The position numbers were made by a program, and so were the translations under genes. The notes beneath the pieces are model-generated. The model ran no database searches. It was not told the DNA's origin and was given only the letters and a program-made list of their open reading frames with translations. From NCBI GenBank assembly GCA_905207705.1, contig CAJLMA010000019.1, positions 1 through 22,765 on the forward strand: DNA of 22,765 bases, in the 5' to 3' direction. This DNA comes from an uncultured Prevotellaceae bacterium (GTDB taxonomy: Bacteria > Bacteroidota > Bacteroidia > Bacteroidales > Muribaculaceae). Below, in pieces: positions 16,488 through 22,765 of this stretch (position 1 is the stretch's first letter; the number at the start of each line of letters is the position of its first letter).

Positions 16488-17384
16488 ATGACATACAATG
16501 AACTGTTCAAAGCCGTAATGGAGCGTGCATATGAAGTTGAAGGGCTGCTTTTGTTAACCAAAAGGAACGACGTAGACCGCGACGCAATCTTCAACATCAT
16601 TCGGGCAAAAGTTGACGACATGGCAAATATCCTTGCCGATGCCGACACCTCGGCCTGCGGGCATGACGACAAGGGATGTGACACCGCCACAGACTCTCCT
16701 GTCATAGACGAAGAAACTCCACTGCCGGAAGAGCCTACCAACAACATGCATTCAAGCGAAACCGAAACACCTGAATGGAACGCATCGGAAAATTTTAGTA
16801 ACGAAAGCGAGTCTGAAATTGAGGAGAATGACGAATCTGAGCAGAACAAAGACAAGAATCCTATAGTTGACGACCTTTACGAATACGAGCAAGAAAAATT
16901 TGACATTGACAACGATGACGACAACCGCACGCTTCATGACAGTGACGAAGAATGCGGAAGCATAATGACATTTGATTACGTCGAACCGACTAAAACAATG
17001 GCGGCAGATGCCGATTCAGTCAATGATTCAGAGACAAAAGAGGAAATGCCACAAGCCTCAGCCGACAGTTTTGACAAAACGCCATCTCACGATATTCCTT
17101 ATACCGGCAATGACGAGGAAGACATAACCGTCGACAAATTACTGCAACGTAGCATTAGCCGCAACTTGAAGCACGCATTCTCAATCAACGACCGCTTCAG
17201 ATACCGTCGCGAATTATTTGAAAACAGCGATGTAGAAATGAACGACGCCCTGAACCTCGTCGAAGCAATGCAAACATTTGCCGAGGCCGAGGAATACTTC
17301 TACGACATCTTGAAATGGGACAAAGACTCGGACGAAGTAATTGAATTCATGACAATCATAAAGAACCATTTTTATAGCAAATAA
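16488..17384 (+). CDS. Conserved acidic Bacteroidales protein of unknown function
   Basis: 298 residues starting MTYNELFKAVMERAYEVEGL. It has a helical N-terminal domain (about 1-50) and a long, very acidic, Ser/Glu/Asp-rich middle (about 50-215) that is probably disordered. The well-ordered C-terminal domain (about 220-298) reads ISRNLKHAFSINDRFRYRRE, LFENSDVEMNDALNLVEAMQ and AEEYFYDILKWD. From memory, this C-terminal segment is conserved next to rsmI in many Bacteroidales, but I know no named function. There is no signal peptide or membrane segment, so it is probably cytoplasmic. It lies 5 bp upstream of rsmI, so the two are co-transcribed, which hints at a role linked to translation or the cell envelope. 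I would not go further than that. Confidence 0.85.
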   Translation: MTYNELFKAVMERAYEVEGLLLLTKRNDVDRDAIFNIIRAKVDDMANILADADTSACGHDDKGCDTATDSPVIDEETPLPEEPTNNMHSSETETPEWNASENFSNESESEIEENDESEQNKDKNPIVDDLYEYEQEKFDIDNDDDNRTLHDSDEECGSIMTFDYVEPTKTMAADADSVNDSETKEEMPQASADSFDKTPSHDIPYTGNDEEDITVDKLLQRSISRNLKHAFSINDRFRYRRELFENSDVEMNDALNLVEAMQTFAEAEEYFYDILKWDKDSDEVIEFMTIIKNHFYSK

Positions 17385-17389
17385 GCAGT

Positions 17390-18142
17390 ATGGCAGGCAA
17401 ATTATATATGGTTCCGACTCCGGTGGGCAACTTAGGCGACATGTCCCCGCGAGCCATTGAGATTTTAAAGGATGCCGATTGCATTCTTGCCGAGGATACT
17501 CGAACCTCGGGCATCCTCATGAAGCACTTCGGCATTGAGACCCGTATGCAGAGCCATCATAAGTTCAATGAGCATGACACCATTCATCCCATCATCGAGA
17601 GATTGCAAGCCGGCGAGACAATTGCGCTCGTCACCGATGCCGGCACTCCCGGCATATCAGACCCTGGATTCCTGCTTGTGAGGGAATGCCGCCGAAACGG
17701 CATCGAGGTAGAAACGCTTCCAGGCCCTACGGCATTTGTTCCGGCTCTTGTCAATTCAGGATTGCCTTGCGACAAATTTTGCTTTGAAGGCTTCCTTCCC
17801 CAAAAGAAAGGTCGTGCCACACGCCTTGCCCAATTGGCGGAAGAGCAACGCACAATGATATTCTACGAGTCGCCTTTGCGGCTGGCAAAGACTCTTAAAC
17901 AGCTTGCCGAGTCGTTCGGCGGAGAACGTGAGGCTTCTGTTTCAAGAGAAATCTCAAAACTTCACAACACAACCCACAACGGCACCCTTGATGAACTCGC
18001 CTCATATTTCACCGAAAACGAGCCAAGAGGCGAAATCGTCATTGTAGTGGCAGGACGTGAACCCGACACAGCCGTCAAAGTCGATAAATATGCACAATTC
18101 AAAAACTCAAAAAATAACATTAACCACTTAATTAACACTTGA
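17390..18142 (+). CDS. rsmI: 16S rRNA (cytidine(1402)-2'-O)-methyltransferase RsmI
   Basis: 250 residues starting MAGKLYMVPTPVGNLGDMS. The RsmI/tetrapyrrole-methylase motifs appear in order: VPTPVGNLGD at the N-terminus, LAEDTRTSGILMKHF, TDAGTPGISDPGFLLVRECR (the SAM-binding loop), LPGPTAFVPALVNSGLP, FEGFLPQKKGR and YESPLRL, then SREISKLHNTTHNGTLDEL and PRGEIVIVVAG. It methylates the ribose of C1402 of 16S rRNA in the decoding centre, with S-adenosylmethionine as donor. It is shorter than the E. coli protein (about 286 residues), as I recall is usual in Bacteroidetes. The stop codon lies 2 nt before the start of the next gene, so the two are translationally close and in one operon. Confidence 0.96.
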   Translation: MAGKLYMVPTPVGNLGDMSPRAIEILKDADCILAEDTRTSGILMKHFGIETRMQSHHKFNEHDTIHPIIERLQAGETIALVTDAGTPGISDPGFLLVRECRRNGIEVETLPGPTAFVPALVNSGLPCDKFCFEGFLPQKKGRATRLAQLAEEQRTMIFYESPLRLAKTLKQLAESFGGEREASVSREISKLHNTTHNGTLDELASYFTENEPRGEIVIVVAGREPDTAVKVDKYAQFKNSKNNINHLINT

Positions 18143-18144
18143 AT

Positions 18145-19011
18145 ATGAGAAAGACTATTCTATGTTGCGCCGCAGCCGGATTGATTTTCCTTGGTGCTTG
18201 CAACGGCAACAACACAAACAGTAGCGGTAGCGACAGTGTCGTTGCCGAATTGAATGATTCTCTTTTGGTGGCCAATGCCGAAAAAGACAGTTTGCTGAGC
18301 ATCATAAATGAGATTAACAATGACATGATGCAAATACGCGACATGGAGAAACTCATGTCATCGTCAAACTTGAGAAATGAAACAGCCAACAAGAAGCAAG
18401 AGATAAAAGACAACATGCTGTTAATACAGCAGGCTTTAAAAGACCGCCGAGAACGTCTTGCCGCCCTTGAAAAAAGGCTGAAGTCGTCGTCGGGCAACAA
18501 TGCTCAGTTGCAAAAGACCATCGACGGATTGAAAGCCCAACTCGACCAGCAGGAGGCTACAATAGCTCAATTGACCGAGCAGCTGAAGAAAGCCCATATC
18601 GAAATACAAACACTAAACACTGCCGTCGACTCGCTCACTATTGAAAACAAAGCCGTGACAGAAGCCAAAGACGCTGCTCAAGAAAAATCTGAATTGCTCG
18701 CCAACGAGCTAAACACTTGCTACTATGTAGTAGGCTCTAAAGATGAGTTGAAAGACAACAAAATCATCGAAACAGGATTCTTGCGCAAGACCAAGGTACT
18801 TGAAGGCGATTATGAACTATCCTACTTCACAAAAGCCGACAAACGCACTTTGAATGAATTGCCGTTGCATTCTAAAAAAGCCAAAATCCTAACCAAGCAT
18901 CCGGCCGAATCTTACGAATTACTTGATATCGACGGTGTAAAGACTTTGAAAATAACTAACGCTGCAAAATTCTGGGAATTATCCAATTATCTGGTAATAC
19001 AAATCGACTGA
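18145..19011 (+). CDS. Coiled-coil lipoprotein conserved in Bacteroidales, function unknown
   Basis: 288 residues from the ATG at 18145; a TTG two codons upstream overlaps the rsmI stop and is unlikely. The lipoprotein signal MRKTILCCAAAGLIFLGAC gives lipidation at Cys19. After a short Ser/Asn linker, residues about 35-190 form a long charged coiled coil (DSLLVANAEKDSLLSIINEI, RRERLAALEKRLKSS, ATIAQLTEQLKKAHIEIQTL). The last 95 or so residues form a compact domain (TCYYVVGSKDELKDNKIIET, LPLHSKKAKILTKHPAESYE, AAKFWELSNYLVIQID) that I recognise as widespread in Bacteroidales but unnamed. It is anchored in a membrane facing the periplasm or cell surface. It is the last gene of the acidic protein-rsmI operon, before a strong terminator. 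A structural or envelope-tethering role is possible but not shown. Confidence 0.85.
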   Translation: MRKTILCCAAAGLIFLGACNGNNTNSSGSDSVVAELNDSLLVANAEKDSLLSIINEINNDMMQIRDMEKLMSSSNLRNETANKKQEIKDNMLLIQQALKDRRERLAALEKRLKSSSGNNAQLQKTIDGLKAQLDQQEATIAQLTEQLKKAHIEIQTLNTAVDSLTIENKAVTEAKDAAQEKSELLANELNTCYYVVGSKDELKDNKIIETGFLRKTKVLEGDYELSYFTKADKRTLNELPLHSKKAKILTKHPAESYELLDIDGVKTLKITNAAKFWELSNYLVIQID

Positions 19012-19039
19012 CAGCACTGCGTTTAATAACACAACAGGA

Positions 19040-19069
19040 GGGGCATGTGTCAACCACATGCCCCTTTTT
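19040..19069 (+). terminator. Strong rho-independent terminator
   Basis: A perfect 10-bp stem GGGGCATGTG/CACATGCCCC (19040-19049 and 19055-19064) with the 5-nt loop TCAAC, followed by five T. It ends the acidic protein-rsmI-lipoprotein operon. The rest of 19070-19200 shows no gene. Confidence 0.93.
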
Positions 19070-19203
19070 CATGTAATCCCCACTCCATTAATCCCACGCA
19101 TGCCGCATTTACCTGCCTCATTTTCGTCCTTGACGGAAAAAGCTCATATTACAATCTGTTACTGCACCAATACAAATTTATTTTTAAAATTCATAGTAAA
19201 AAA

Positions 19204-19234
19204 TTGAAAAGTAAATTATGTTTTCGTAATTTTA
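19204..19234 (+). promoter_or_regulatory. Candidate promoter of the OmpA-family gene
   Basis: TTG (19204-19206), a 20-nt spacer and TAATTTTA (19227-19234), one base off TAnnTTTG. The start of transcription would be near 19240, giving a leader of about 30 nt. Confidence 0.5.
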
Positions 19235-19270
19235 CGATGAAAAGAAAAACTATTTGTTAAATAAAGAACT

Positions 19271-20401
19271 ATGAAATTACGATGCACACTGGTTGCTCTC
19301 GCACTCGGTTTGGGTACGATTGCAGCAATTGCCCAAAGTGGCAATGACACGCTTCGAATTAAAGAAGAGGAGAAAATAGAATTTAACCCACATTGGTACA
19401 TGCAAGTGCAAGGCGGAGTTTCTCACACCATCGGAGAATCAAAATTCGGAGACCTGATTTCTCCCGCCGTTGCTCTTTACGGCGGCTACCAATTCACCGA
19501 CTTATGGGGATTGCGTGCAGGTCTTGGCGGCTGGGAAGCTCGTGGCGCATGGGCTCCTTCGCAAAACATCTATAAGTACAACTTCCTGCAAGGAAACATT
19601 GATGCCACACTCGACCTCAGCAACTTATTCTGCGGATTCAATCCTAAACGTGTATTCGGCGCTTATGTGTTCTTAGGTGTCGGATTGAACGGCGCATTCA
19701 ACAATGATGAAGCCATAGCTATCAACGATGCCGGCAACACATTGCAATATTTGTGGCGCGACAGCAAGTTCAATGTCGCAGGACGCGGCGGCCTTGGCAT
19801 GAACTTGCGCATTAGCGACCATGTATTCTTCAATCTTGAAGTCAATGCCAATGTCTTGTCGGACAAATACAATTCAAAGAAAGCCGGGAACGCCGACTGG
19901 CAATTCAACGCCCTTGCCGGATTTACATTCAAATTTGGCAAGACCTACAAAAAGACCGAACCTGTATATTATCCACCAGAGCCAGCTCCCGAACCAGAAC
20001 CAGAACCAGCCCCGGCTCCAGAACCTGCGCCAGAACCAGCTCCCGAGCCAGAACCTGTTCCTGTTGAAACACCAAAAGTTGAACCTATGCAACAAAATAT
20101 TTTCTTCTTGATTGACTCTTCAACAATCAGAGCAAGCGAACAGAAGAAAATAGACGAATTAATCGAGTTCTTGAAAGCCAACCCGGATGTGAAAGTATCG
20201 GTTTGCGGATACGCCGACAAGCAAACAGGCAACTACAACATAAACCAACGCATTTCCGAACGTCGCGCAAAAGCCGTTGCCAAGGCATTGACCGACGGAG
20301 GAATCGCCACAGAACGCATCGCTGTCGACCACAAGGGCGACACCGTGCAACCGTTCAGCTCAATGCGTGAGAACCGCGTGGTAATCTGCCTAACCGAATA
20401 A
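19271..20401 (+). CDS. OmpA-family outer-membrane protein
   Basis: 376 residues. The signal peptide is MKLRCTLVALALGLGTIAAI, with cleavage after AQ or nearby. Residues about 40-225 form an 8-strand-type barrel (WYMQVQGGVSHTIGES, VALYGGYQFTDLWGLRAGLG, AYVFLGVGLNGAFN, NALAGFTFKFGK). A linker of about 30 residues made almost only of Pro, Glu and Ala follows (about 236-266), built from imperfect 6- and 12-bp DNA repeats. The C-terminal OmpA domain (about 275-376) has NIFFLIDSSTIRASEQKKID, VSVCGYADKQTGNYNINQRI and SERRAKAVAKAL, which carry the Asp and Arg that bind diaminopimelate in peptidoglycan. It links the outer membrane to the cell wall. It is a single-gene unit with its own promoter and terminator and is probably highly expressed. 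Confidence 0.95.
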   Translation: MKLRCTLVALALGLGTIAAIAQSGNDTLRIKEEEKIEFNPHWYMQVQGGVSHTIGESKFGDLISPAVALYGGYQFTDLWGLRAGLGGWEARGAWAPSQNIYKYNFLQGNIDATLDLSNLFCGFNPKRVFGAYVFLGVGLNGAFNNDEAIAINDAGNTLQYLWRDSKFNVAGRGGLGMNLRISDHVFFNLEVNANVLSDKYNSKKAGNADWQFNALAGFTFKFGKTYKKTEPVYYPPEPAPEPEPEPAPAPEPAPEPAPEPEPVPVETPKVEPMQQNIFFLIDSSTIRASEQKKIDELIEFLKANPDVKVSVCGYADKQTGNYNINQRISERRAKAVAKALTDGGIATERIAVDHKGDTVQPFSSMRENRVVICLTE

Positions 20402-20433
20402 TCCACATCAGCTAAATTCTCTAATTTAACATT

Positions 20434-20475
20434 ACGCCCGGCGAGGATTATTCCTCGTCGGGCGTTATCTTTTAT
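20434..20475 (+). terminator. Rho-independent terminator after the OmpA gene
   Basis: A 14-bp stem with one G-U pair, ACGCCCGGCGAGGA/TCCTCGTCGGGCGT (20434-20447 and 20452-20465), with the 4-nt loop TTAT, then TATCTTTT. It lies between the convergent OmpA and lgt genes and may also stop lgt transcripts, although the minus side has a poorer T-run. Confidence 0.9.
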
Positions 20476-20533
20476 AATGGATGAAAAACAATTCCGGTAT
20501 ATTTATGCCTGCCGGATATTTATTGCCAAAACG

Positions 20534-21427
20534 TCATTTGCGCTTCTTGGAGGCCGTTTCACCAGCATCGGCAAAACGGTTTGGGAATTCAATTTGCACT
20601 GGTTTATGGCGCATGGCATATATTATCATTATTACCCCAAGTATAATGAATGGAACACTCAACAACTGCCCCATATTCATGCCACATGCCGCGATAAGGT
20701 CATTCTCCCACGACTCCTGCACGTTCTTGACAAATTCAATGATGAACCGCTCAGCAAACAATACAGTTAGGAACACGCCAAACAACAAGCCTTGACGCCG
20801 CTCTGCGTTGCGCTTCCAATACATCCACATCAACAGTCCGAACAGTAACAGATAGGCCAACGCTTCATATATCTGCGTCGGATGCGACGGCTGGGTGAAT
20901 ATCGGCTCAGCACCGTGCATCCACGGAATAAGATTGTCGATAAACCTGAATCCCCAAGGCAAAGTAGTGGGACCACCATATATTTCATGATTCATGAGAT
21001 TCCCAAGGCGAATCAACGCTCCGACAAACGGAATCGGTATGACCAATCGGTCGAAAGTCCATAACGGGTTGCGCTTTGTCACATATTTGGAGTAAATGAG
21101 GATGGCAATTATGATTCCTATCGTGCCTCCGTGACTGGCAAGTCCGCCTTCCCATATTTTCAGGATGTCGGCCGGATGTTGCGAATAATATGCCCAGTCA
21201 TAAAAGAATACATGACCGAGACGTGCACCTATCACAGTGCCAAGCACGACATAAATCAGCAACGAGCCGAGCCACTGCTCTTTAGCCCCTTCATGCTTGA
21301 ATATGCGGCTCATTATCTCATATCCAATCAAAAAACCAACGGCAAAGGCCGCTCCATACCATCTTATGGTAACAAAACTGTCAATCATGTTGGGATTGAC
21401 TGTCCAAGTGATAAAATCAAGCATCAT
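20534..21427 (-). CDS. lgt: Prolipoprotein diacylglyceryl transferase
   Basis: 297 residues with about seven membrane helices. It transfers diacylglycerol from phosphatidylglycerol to the lipobox Cys of prolipoproteins, the first step of lipoprotein maturation in the inner membrane; the SusD and coiled-coil lipoproteins in this window are expected substrates. Hallmarks are IRWYGAAFAVGFLIGYEI, VIGARLGHVFFYDW, GGLASHGGTIG (His99) and LIRLGNLMNHEIYG (Arg140, Asn143, Glu148, the Lgt signature with its essential Arg), then SHPTQIYEALAYLLLF and FAERFIIEFVK. The tail ends in a basic ASKKRK. Two ATGs lie side by side (21425-21427 and 21422-21424), and the first was chosen. It is a single gene, convergent with the OmpA gene and divergent from tag. 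Confidence 0.96.
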   Translation of the reverse strand: MMLDFITWTVNPNMIDSFVTIRWYGAAFAVGFLIGYEIMSRIFKHEGAKEQWLGSLLIYVVLGTVIGARLGHVFFYDWAYYSQHPADILKIWEGGLASHGGTIGIIIAILIYSKYVTKRNPLWTFDRLVIPIPFVGALIRLGNLMNHEIYGGPTTLPWGFRFIDNLIPWMHGAEPIFTQPSHPTQIYEALAYLLLFGLLMWMYWKRNAERRQGLLFGVFLTVLFAERFIIEFVKNVQESWENDLIAACGMNMGQLLSVPFIILGVIMIIYAMRHKPVQIEFPNRFADAGETASKKRK

Positions 21428-21482
21428 CGTTATGTCTTGTTATATTTTTTCAGCATGAAATAAAACATGGTGATATCAAGCA

Positions 21483-21490
21483 CAAAAGTA
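21483..21490 (-). promoter_or_regulatory. Candidate -7 box of lgt
   Basis: On the minus strand TACTTTTG matches TAnnTTTG; the -33 element is poorly defined. The leader would be about 50 nt. Confidence 0.5.
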
Positions 21491-21620
21491 CAATATTTTC
21501 CATGTAAAACCATCAGCATGTAAGATTTTATCTACTACAGAACGCACTTCCCACTCCGATAAATGTGCCACGAATTTAATCCTCATCATCGACATGAGCC
21601 ATAATCTGCCGTCCATTTTA

Positions 21621-21628
21621 TATCTTTG
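21621..21628 (+). promoter_or_regulatory. Candidate -7 box of tag
   Basis: TATCTTTG matches TAnnTTTG; the -33 element is weak. Transcription would start near 21635, downstream of the in-frame ATG at 21594. This supports 21663 as the tag start. Confidence 0.55.
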
Positions 21629-21662
21629 CGCCAGATACTCTACCTTTTCAAAAAGAAAAAGA

Positions 21663-22244
21663 ATGGATGACTTGGTAAACGGGCGCTGTGGTTGGTGTGG
21701 GACAACCGACATATATGTAAAATATCACGATAATGAATGGGGCAAACTGGTCTCCGACGATGCCATACTGTTTGAGTTCCTTCTGCTTGAAAGCGCACAA
21801 GCCGGATTGAACTGGCTGACCATCCTGAAAAAGCGCGATGGTTACCGTGCGGCATTCCATGACTTCGACGTTAATGCCGTTGCGCAAATGGGCGAAGACG
21901 ACATCGAGCGGTTGATGCACTTTGACGGCATAATAAGAAATCGGTTGAAAATCAAATCGGCAATCACCAATGCCCGACTTTTCATTTCCATCCAACAAGA
22001 ATTCGGGAGTTTCTACAACTACATCATGTCGTTTATGCCCGAAAACAAGCCCATAGTCAACACATTCCGTTCGTTAAGCGAAATCCCGGCTTCATCGCCG
22101 CAATCCGATGCCATAAGTGCGGACATGAAGAAGCGAGGATTCAAGTTTTTCGGCACGACAATCTGCTATGCCTTCCTGCAAGCCACAGGATTTGTCAACG
22201 ACCACCTCGTCGGCTGCATCATCCGCAACCAATCTCCTCTTTGA
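21663..22244 (+). CDS. tag: DNA-3-methyladenine glycosylase I
   Basis: 193 residues from the ATG at 21663, close to the 187 of E. coli Tag; the frame extends 23 codons further upstream but across the promoter. Tag removes 3-methyladenine from alkylated DNA and starts base-excision repair. The N-terminus RCGWCGTTDIYVKYHDNEWG carries Cys9 and His22, and the C-terminal VNDHLVGC carries the second His and Cys of the zinc-binding snap. The base-binding region LLLESAQAGLNWLTILKKR holds the conserved Glu and Trp. The protein ends IIRNQSPL. It is divergent from lgt. No terminator lies behind it: the first CRISPR repeat begins 13 nt after the stop codon, so tag transcripts could run into the array. 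Confidence 0.95.
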   Translation: MDDLVNGRCGWCGTTDIYVKYHDNEWGKLVSDDAILFEFLLLESAQAGLNWLTILKKRDGYRAAFHDFDVNAVAQMGEDDIERLMHFDGIIRNRLKIKSAITNARLFISIQQEFGSFYNYIMSFMPENKPIVNTFRSLSEIPASSPQSDAISADMKKRGFKFFGTTICYAFLQATGFVNDHLVGCIIRNQSPL

Positions 22245-22257
22245 AAACCTTGCTGTG

Positions 22258-22288
22258 GTTGTGATTTGCTTTCAAATCTATATTTTTG
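22258..22288 (+). promoter_or_regulatory. Promoter-like sequence inside the CRISPR repeat (first of seven copies)
   Basis: Repeat positions 1-4 (GTTG), exactly 19 nt, then positions 24-31 (TATTTTTG) match the Bacteroidetes consensus TTTG-N19-TAnnTTTG except for the first base of the -33 box. All seven repeats keep it, and the base changes in repeats 1 and 2 lie outside both boxes. Transcription would begin about 5-8 nt after the box, within the last 10 nt of the repeat, so each start would be followed by a complete spacer and the next repeat. Confidence 0.55.
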
Positions 22289-22765
22289 TAGTATTCTAAA
22301 CAGCAAGACCCCGCATGGGTCATCTGGTTCGACAGTTGTGATTTGCTTTCAAATTTGTATTTTTGTAGTATTCCAAACAGCAGGTTTGCCTGAATATATT
22401 CGTCATCAACAGTTGTGATTTGCTTTCAAATTTGTATTTTTGTAGTATTCTAAACAGCAAATTCAGAAGCACAATTGAATGAGATTGAGTTGTGATTTGC
22501 TTTCAAATTTGTATTTTTGTAGTATTCTAAACAGCTGCACCCGTTGATGCCTTCATCGAGGTTGAGTTGTGATTTGCTTTCAAATTTGTATTTTTGTAGT
22601 ATTCTAAACAGCTCACCGAAACAGCGATAATTACCCGTTGGGTTGTGATTTGCTTTCAAATTTGTATTTTTGTAGTATTCTAAACAGCATTTGCAAGTGA
22701 AGCTCGAAGCTTCAAGTCGTTGTGATTTGCTTTCAAATTTGTATTTTTGTAGTATTCTAAACAGC
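22258..22765 (+). CRISPR. Type II-C-like CRISPR array, 47-bp repeat, continues beyond the right edge
   Basis: Seven 47-bp repeats start at 22258, 22335, 22412, 22489, 22566, 22642 and 22719; the last ends exactly at the window edge. Six spacers are 30 nt, except the fifth (22613-22641, 29 nt). The repeat begins GTTGTGATTTGCTTTC and ends TCTAAACAGC. Length and ends are like Bacteroides type II-C repeats as I recall them, so Cas9 is the expected effector. Repeat 1 has two changes (C at 22278, A at 22280) and repeat 2 one (C at 22373); repeats 3-7 are identical. Mutated repeats normally mark the old, leader-distal end, so growth is expected on the right. In type II systems the guide sits 5' of the GTTGTG end, which gives plus-strand crRNAs. 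No cas gene, tracrRNA or anti-repeat was found in the window. Confidence 0.97.

Noticed and set aside
19821..20232. Several Pro/Gln- or Gly/Ser-rich frames over the OmpA linker
   Set aside because: They are low-complexity shadows of the repeat-built linker in other frames.
21476..21712. 78-codon minus-strand frame between lgt and tag
   Set aside because: It overlaps the tag start and both promoter boxes, and no family is recognised.
22245..22257. Leader or tracrRNA next to the array
   Set aside because: Thirteen nucleotides are too few for a leader, and no anti-repeat complementary to GTTGTGATTTGC was found elsewhere in the window.
22450..22659. 69-codon minus-strand frame inside the CRISPR array
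   Set aside because: The frame consists of repeated CRISPR units with no start signal, so it is an artefact of the array.

Overview
The window looks like chromosomal DNA of an anaerobic gut-type Bacteroidales. The evidence is a SusC/SusD pair, a Por-type C-terminal sorting domain, an OmpA with a Pro-Glu linker, many -7 boxes of the Bacteroidetes form TAnnTTTG, almost no Shine-Dalgarno sequences, and a 47-bp CRISPR repeat of the type II-C kind. Muribaculaceae is a plausible family, but the sequence alone does not fix it.

Layout. Positions 1-1733 (minus strand) hold two accessory genes of the kind carried by Bacteroidetes integrative conjugative elements: one cut by the left edge and resembling DUF4942-type proteins, and one DUF4121-like. 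Upstream of them is a long imperfect inverted repeat (about 1765-1945), then about 440 bp without a gene that holds a perfect 15-bp hairpin, repeated short motifs and an operator-like palindrome. A CTnDOT-like core (GTAAATTTGC, 2361-2370) coincides with the promoter of the next gene, so the element may end there. Next come a TPR-containing LytS-type histidine kinase (2388-4451, plus) and a convergent small heat-shock protein (4520-4957, minus) ending at a strong terminator.

Positions 5290-14367 (minus) form one apparent operon. Its order of transcription is a secreted metzincin-like metalloprotease, a SusC TonB-dependent transporter, a SusD lipoprotein and a secreted beta-propeller-like protein with a sorting tail. 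It starts at a consensus promoter (TTTG-N19-TAATTTTG) with a roughly 200-nt structured leader. No glycan-active enzyme is present, so the likely cargo is protein or peptide rather than glycan.

Divergent from it are a PBP4-type D,D-carboxypeptidase (14852-16318), then an acidic conserved protein, rsmI and a coiled-coil lipoprotein (16488-19011, tightly packed, ended by a terminator), then an OmpA-family porin-like protein with its own promoter and terminator. On the minus strand is lgt. Divergent from lgt is tag (3-methyladenine DNA glycosylase I).

Thirteen bases after the tag stop codon a CRISPR array starts and runs off the right edge (7 repeats, 6 spacers seen; no cas genes or tracrRNA in the window). 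Every repeat contains a sequence matching the Bacteroidetes housekeeping promoter (GTTG-N19-TATTTTTG). The visible array end has degenerate repeats and no room for a leader. Together these suggest that crRNAs are driven from promoters inside the repeats, as in the Neisseria II-C system but using the Bacteroidetes sigma-factor signature. This is the most interesting signal in the window.
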